A stretch of 6,804 nucleotides of DNA, taken from Candidatus Omnitrophota bacterium (GTDB taxonomy: Bacteria > Omnitrophota > Gorgyraeia > Duberdicusellales > 4484-171). Position 1 is the stretch's first letter, and each line of letters opens with the position of its first letter. The stretch is from NCBI GenBank assembly GCA_028702365.1, contig JAQVOZ010000070.1, forward strand, positions 1 through 6,804, in the 5' to 3' direction. The translations under genes were made by a program, and so were the position numbers. Positions 1 to 6,000 of this stretch are shown piece after piece. The notes under the pieces are model-generated. The model saw only the letters and a list, made by a program, of their open reading frames with translations, was not told where the DNA came from and did no database searches.

Positions 1-3000
1 ACAATCCCTATGCCTATACCCAGGGTATGGCTGATATCTTCGAAGGTAAACACCTCTTCTTCCTTGCCAACAAAGCAAAGAAAGCCCAAATAGTCAAACA
101 ATCATTACAAGGCCCTATAACCGAAGACGTGCCAGCTTCAATACTCCAGAAACATCCCAAAGTAACCGTTGTGCTGGATAGGGAAGCGGCGTCATTTTTA
201 GAAAATGATACATTAGCGGATAAACCTTTCTTGCCCCGAATTTTATGGCTGCCTATTTATAGCGCAGAAGGCAGGGTGTTATCTACAAGCAGTGTCAAAA
301 AAGATGCGGCGTCCAGCGCGACCGTAAGCAAGCTGGACCAAAATGTTGAGCTCAAAGTAGGCCAACTTCTAAACGATTTTTCTTTCCCGCTGGATGATAT
401 AAAGAAAACAATATCAGCTTTTGTCAGAGATGCCCATAAAGGTTTAGCCGGCAGAAAAAGTTCCCTTAAGATGCTTCCTACGTTTGTGGATAATCCTACA
501 GGAAAAGAAACAGGGCATTTTCTGGCTTTAGATTTAGGCGGTTCAAACTTCCGGGTGCTTATGGTTGATCTTAAGGGCGACGCCAGTAAGCCTGCTGTGG
601 CAATTAAAAGATTTAAATTGACAAGGCATCATACCAGCAAAACTGGCAATGTTCTTTTTGCGGCAATTGCTAATTTTATCAAAAAATTCCTTGTTGAGCA
701 GGGTTATAAGAGCTCCTATGACCTTGGTTTTACTTTCTCCTTCCCGGTTAAACAAACGCAGGTTAACGAAGGGATTTTAATTAACTGGGCCAAAGGCTTT
801 ACCGCCAAGGGCGTCGTAGGAAAAAATGTAGTGTATCTCCTAAACCAATCGTTAAAAAATAAAGGCGTCAGAAATGTGAACGTAGTAGCCATAGATAATG
901 ATACTACTGGAACGCAAGTTGCAAGAGCCTATCGAGATCCTGACTGCGACATGGGCGTTATTCTTGCAACAGGAACCAATATCTGCGCCAGGCTGCCGGT
1001 TTCTATGATAACAAAACCGTTTAGGCGTCTGGGGTATCATTCCAGCCATATGATTGTCAATTTTGAGTCAGGTAATTTCAATAAGCTTTTACCGCGCAAC
1101 AAATACGATGAAATGCTTGACAGAAATTCGGAAAACCGCGACAAGCAGTGGGCAGAGAAAATGGTTTCGGGAAAATACCTTGGCGAAGTCGGCCGCCTGG
1201 CGCTTAAAGATTTAGCAGAAAATGGCTTCTTATTTAAAGGCAGGGTTCCTTGGATATTAGCAAAACCAGGACGTTTCACCACGAAGATGATGGGTGAAGT
1301 GGAAGCTTTGAGGCTTTGGACCGCAGAAGCCCTATCCACACTTAAAAGCAGGGATTTCTTCGGCAAACACGAAAACAATATAAAAGTTTCACAGTTGGAT
1401 GCTGAATTAATCCAATTTGCCCTAAACCTTATTTCAGATCGTGCAGCGAAAATTGCCGCAGCCGCAATTATTGGTGCCATCAAAGTATCTGACCCGCATG
1501 TAAAACGCAGGCATACTATTGCTGTTGACGGTTCTCTCTTCCAAAAATATCCTTTGTTTAAAAACCACATACAACAAACTTTCAAAAGAATCCTTGGTTC
1601 GAAAGCTTCCAATATAAAAATGCAGCTTACTAGTGATGGTTCAGGGGTGGGCGCTGCCATTATCGCGGCTGTGGCAAGCAAGCAAAAAAGCGCTTCCAGC
1701 GCGGCTGATTTCCAACGCATAAGCGCGCAGATTTATAATTTAGTGAGATTGCCGTATGTCCAAGAATCCAAACAGATAAACTCAATCTATCAGCTAATCG
1801 TCTATTTAGTTAAACAGATGGGCGATTTCCCATACAGAGATTTCAGGTTTCCTTATGAAAGTGCCAAAGTTGCACGCTATGTCTGCCCAGCACAAAATTG
1901 GCAAAAAGTAACAGAACTTTTGGAATCAATCCAGCCGCAGGATTCGGCATCTGTTGTGATGTCGCACTTAATCGTTACCCCCGGAAGGGAAGCAAACAAT
2001 TATATTCTCATTATGAATGAGCAGCTTTTTAAACAGCCATTCCTGTTATTTTTTGCATTGGTTCATGAGCTTGCCGGCCATATTGCCTGGATAGAGAAAT
2101 CCGGAATTACCGGAATGGTTCATGAAGCCAAAGAAGAAGCAGTTTCCGCTCAAGCTGAGCAATCATTCATCGAAAGCGCAATTAAAAACGCAGCAGCGTA
2201 TTTACGCAGCCTTAAAGGTTTACGCACAACATCCGCGGAAGATTTAGCATTCTTAGAAAAGGTATTGGATCCTATCCAACTGCAAAATGGGCTCAGGGTT
2301 GCGCGTGAACGCGTCAAAATATATGGTAGCAGAAAAGATGAGCAGTCAAAAAAAGAACCGGGCAGAGGCTCTTCGGCTGCAACTGGCACAATAGAGATAA
2401 AAAGAAATGGGAACGGAAATGTTTCTTCCCTGATATTAAGCGAGCAAGACCTTAAAATAAAAAGAAAAGTTATACGTTCGCAGTGGAACGGCGAAAAGAA
2501 AGAAGTAATCAGTTTGATAAAATTTAATGACGATAGAACCCCGTTTAAATTAGCTAAATTTACCTACGGAGAAGATGGAAAATTAATAATGCTGGAATTA
2601 ATCAGGGTAAGAGAAAAAGGTAAACTTACAGTTAGGCGGCCTTTTCAATTTCACGTACCCATTTCTAAGGGCTCAACCATGCATTTTATTTATCGTAAGG
2701 TAAATGGCAGCAGCCGCAAAAAAGTGCCTTATATAAGTATATCCGAAGCCGGTAACGGTATCCAATTGTTAAGCGATTATGAACTTAGAGAGAGGATAAT
2801 TGACCGCTCTAGTGGAAAAACCAGGATAAAAAGAATGCAAGTTAGCTTGCTGGAATACAATGAAGATTCTAATAATGCAGTTTTGGATGCTTATCAATTG
2901 AGGAGGAACGAAGAAAATGCGGATAATTCAAATTTAGCAGCAAGCGAGGCTTCTTCATCGGCACAAGCCAAACCTGACTTTGCCGTGCTTATCCATCCTG

Positions 3001-6000
3001 CCCCGAATGATTCTATCAGTTTAACTGCTTACCGCCGGGCTTTGGAGGGAGTTAAACGTGTGGTTCATATTGGCCACTCCTCAAATTTATTCTATTTGGA
3101 AGTTCCGGGAAGAATCCGGCAGTCAGGCGCGCAATTCATAAATCCGGCAATCAGCGATAGTGGTTCTTTCCGGCCGCCATCTGATTTCAGAAAAAGAGTA
3201 TTGTTTGCCGGGGGAGACGTAAAATCCTCTCTTTTAACTGCGATACAGCATGTTGCAAAACAGGCATTTGAAGAGGGAGATAAAGAAATAACAGCTGAAA
3301 TTGATGCTGAGGCCACATATTTAAGCCGGCCGCATTCTGCGCCGTATTCTTTGGAAGAGACTTTGCAGAAAGTAGAAAGAGGAGAAAATCTGCAAGGATT
3401 TTTTAATGCATCGCGCATAAAGAAAGCAACAGAACGAATACCAGAATTTCTCATTCATCTCTTTTCAGGTTATAAAGATCAAAACCGCGATTTTGAAACC
3501 TCTTTCCTTGCAAAATATAAAACAACAGTGATGATGGGAAGAATTCAAATCGGCCTCAACCCCGATATTGATTCGAAACAGGCATTAATTATCAAAATAA
3601 TTCGTCCCGTAAAAGTTTCTTCCGCTACCGGGGAAAGAGAAAATAAATCTGCGAGTTCATCTGTGTTTGTTCCTGGGCGTATAGGCATTCTTACTGGAGG
3701 AGGCCCAGCTTCCGGTCATAACCAGGTAATTTATGCGGCGTTTAAGAAAGCGCAGGAACAAGGTATCAGCCTGATTGCAATTCAAAACGGCTGGCATGGG
3801 TTATTCAAAGAAAGCCTTATTAAAAAGGCCCATAAACTTGCTTTACGGGAAATTGAACCATATCATACCATGGGCGGAACAGTGTTAGGCACTTCGCGTT
3901 TTAATCCCTATGAAGCGAAAAATTTAGCAGCAGGTGTCCCGCAGAAGATATGGGAAAATATCAAAAACCTTAAATTAGATGGGCTTATTACTTTGGGAGG
4001 AGACGATACTAACGGCGTTACCGGTAAGCTTTCCGCAGAACATCCTGATTTTCCTTTCATTGGTTTACCTAAGACAATGGACAACGATCTTAACCTGCCG
4101 CACATAAGCGCTCAAACCTATGGTTTTGATACTTTTACCCAAAGAGGCGCTGAAGCTCTTAGGTGGGGCATAGCTGATGCTAAAGGGCGCCGCGCTATTT
4201 TGGTGGTTGAAGTTTTTGGCAGAAATGCAGGATTCGTGGCTATGCGTATCGGAAAACTTGTTGGAGCAACCCGCACATTAATTCCGGAAAAACATCCCGT
4301 AGCGCTTAATGCCGTAATTAGAGATTTAGTCAAGCACCATAAAAAACACGGGTATGCGGTATTAGTCGTTTCTGAAGGTGTCCAGATTAATCTTGGCTAC
4401 GGCAAAAACAAAGAAATTTTAGAAGCAGGTTTTGCCAAGGACCTGGTAGCTAAAGCTATTTTTGAAAAAGGTGAAAGCGACCTGGATGCTTTCGGCCATC
4501 CAAAGCTTGAAGGAGTGGGGGTTGTCATTACTGCCGCGCTCAAAAACCATCCATTGGTTAAGAAAAACAAAATACATGTGATGCAGGCGGGAAAAATTGA
4601 TTACCTCTTTCGTTCAGCTCCCACATCAGATTACGATATGCGTATGTGCGGTATGCTTGGAGAAGCGGCAGTTAGCCAGATTATGCAAGGAAATAAGGCT
4701 CGACTGCTCTATGTGGTCAGAAATAACGTTAAGGCTATTGATATTACCAGAAAATTAGGAGGAAGGCACATTGACCTTAAAAACGTAGCCAGCCACATAA
4801 AAGAATTTAAGCAGGCAAACCGCGGTTTGGCTAGTTCAGCCCAGCAGACTAAAGTTATTCTCGAGATTGACGCCAGAGCTCTGGTTAAGACTTTCAACTG
4901 TACAATCGGAAAAATCCCAAAAAGGTTTTGGGATGATATACGAAAGCTGGGAATAGACGTAATCTGGTTTAAGGGTGTCTGGCAAAAAAGCCCGCTTTCA
5001 GAGCGTTGTATGCAATGGCTGAAAGGGCATCATCAAGAAAAGCTGGAGCGTTGGGCTTCAGCCTATGACGTTTATGATTATAAGCTTGATAGTAATTTTG
5101 CTAAAAATGATGAAGAATTTGAAGCGGTCTCCGGCTACCTTAAAAGTAAAGGCATAAAAACAATTCTTGATTTTGTTACCAACCATTTTTCCGCTGATAA
5201 TCCTCTGGCAAAGCATTTTCCATGGTTATTTTTTAGTTGGGAAAATTTTGAACAAGCTTATCAGGTAGCTTGCCGGCTGAATCCAGCTATGCGCATAGAA
5301 AAAGAAGTTTTTCTTAGAGACTGGATAGGGGACAAAGCTCCGGGAGAAATTAAGCTGGAGGATTTGCCTTGTCGTTGTTTCCATCGCATCGGCAAGTATG
5401 CGATGAAGACTTCGCGCTATTCAAAACATGATCCCGACATGGGAAATCTTTTACAGGTAAATTATCTTAACCGGCAGGCACGCCAATTTATGGTTGATAC
5501 GATACTGGGCGGTAAAATCGCAAAGCTTACCTTAAACGGAGGTTTCCGCGCTGACCTTGCTCATTTGGCTTTACGCCATCGTTTCTTTGACCGCTGGACA
5601 GATGCTTTGGGTTTAAAATGGCAGGAGTTTGAAAAGAAAATGCCTGATGAATTTTGGCAAAGAGTTGTAAGCATGGCTAAAGCAAAAGGGATGCTTCCAG
5701 TCGCGGAAGCGTTTGATTGGGACGAAAATGACAAGGGAAAACCATACAACAATAATTCATTAGTCGGACAGCTTCAGCGGTTAGGCTTAATAACCTACGA
5801 CAGCGTTATATATGAGGGTTTAAAAAATGCAGCAATTAGCAGCGCTGATATACGGGGATGGATTGACCGTAACAATGTGGGTTTTAAGAGTATCGCCGAT
5901 TTTGATGCATTTTTTGAAAATTCTCTTCACTATACTGAAAATCATGATGAAGCGCCTTATCGTTTTGTCTTTGGCAAATATGCTCCTGCGGCAACTGCCG

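Larger units (their letters stand above)
2388..2948 (+). other. Domain: unassigned, beta-rich, with internal duplication
   Basis: About 187 residues (796-982), rich in Lys, Arg and alternating hydrophobic residues typical of beta strands (for example FKLAKFTYGEDGKLIMLELI is a strand-turn-strand pattern). I do not recognise a family. It contains two related halves that begin with an I-x-I...GNG turn and end in F/Y-N-D/E-D (see the repeat entries at 2391-2534 and 2733-2867). No catalytic-looking cluster of His, Cys or acidic residues stands out. Together with its position between the HEXXGH domain and another unassigned domain, this suggests a structural, binding or spacer module. Carbohydrate binding would fit the neighbours but nothing in the sequence shows it. 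A linker with ASSSA (2949-2963) follows. Confidence 0.45.

Noticed and set aside
27..29. First in-frame ATG as a possible start of the protein
   Set aside because: It is preceded by in-frame coding sequence and sits inside a conserved domain whose N-terminal part must lie upstream; no promoter or spaced ribosome binding site is seen.
1037..1720. A 227-codon antisense open frame opposite the hexokinase domain
   Set aside because: The + strand here codes for a hexokinase with motifs in order across the whole stretch. The antisense product shows no recognisable motif, and its openness follows from the codon composition of the sense strand.
2064..2081. HELAGH read as a classical HEXXH zinc protease motif
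   Set aside because: The second His is one residue too far; the correct reading is HEXXXH, as in dipeptidyl peptidase III.
2348..2355. A run of seven A followed by G as a possible -1 frameshift site
   Set aside because: The main frame continues intact through it into further domains, and I see no obvious downstream pairing structure. It lies in a Lys-rich linker where A runs are expected.
2901..2919. AGGAGG followed 10 bases later by ATG, resembling an internal ribosome binding site and start
   Set aside because: The ATG is out of the main frame and reaches a TAG within a few codons. The AGGAGG simply encodes Arg-Arg.
3092..4333. Several short antisense open frames opposite the unassigned domain and phosphofructokinase
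   Set aside because: They lie opposite continuous, motif-bearing sense coding sequence and look like shadows.
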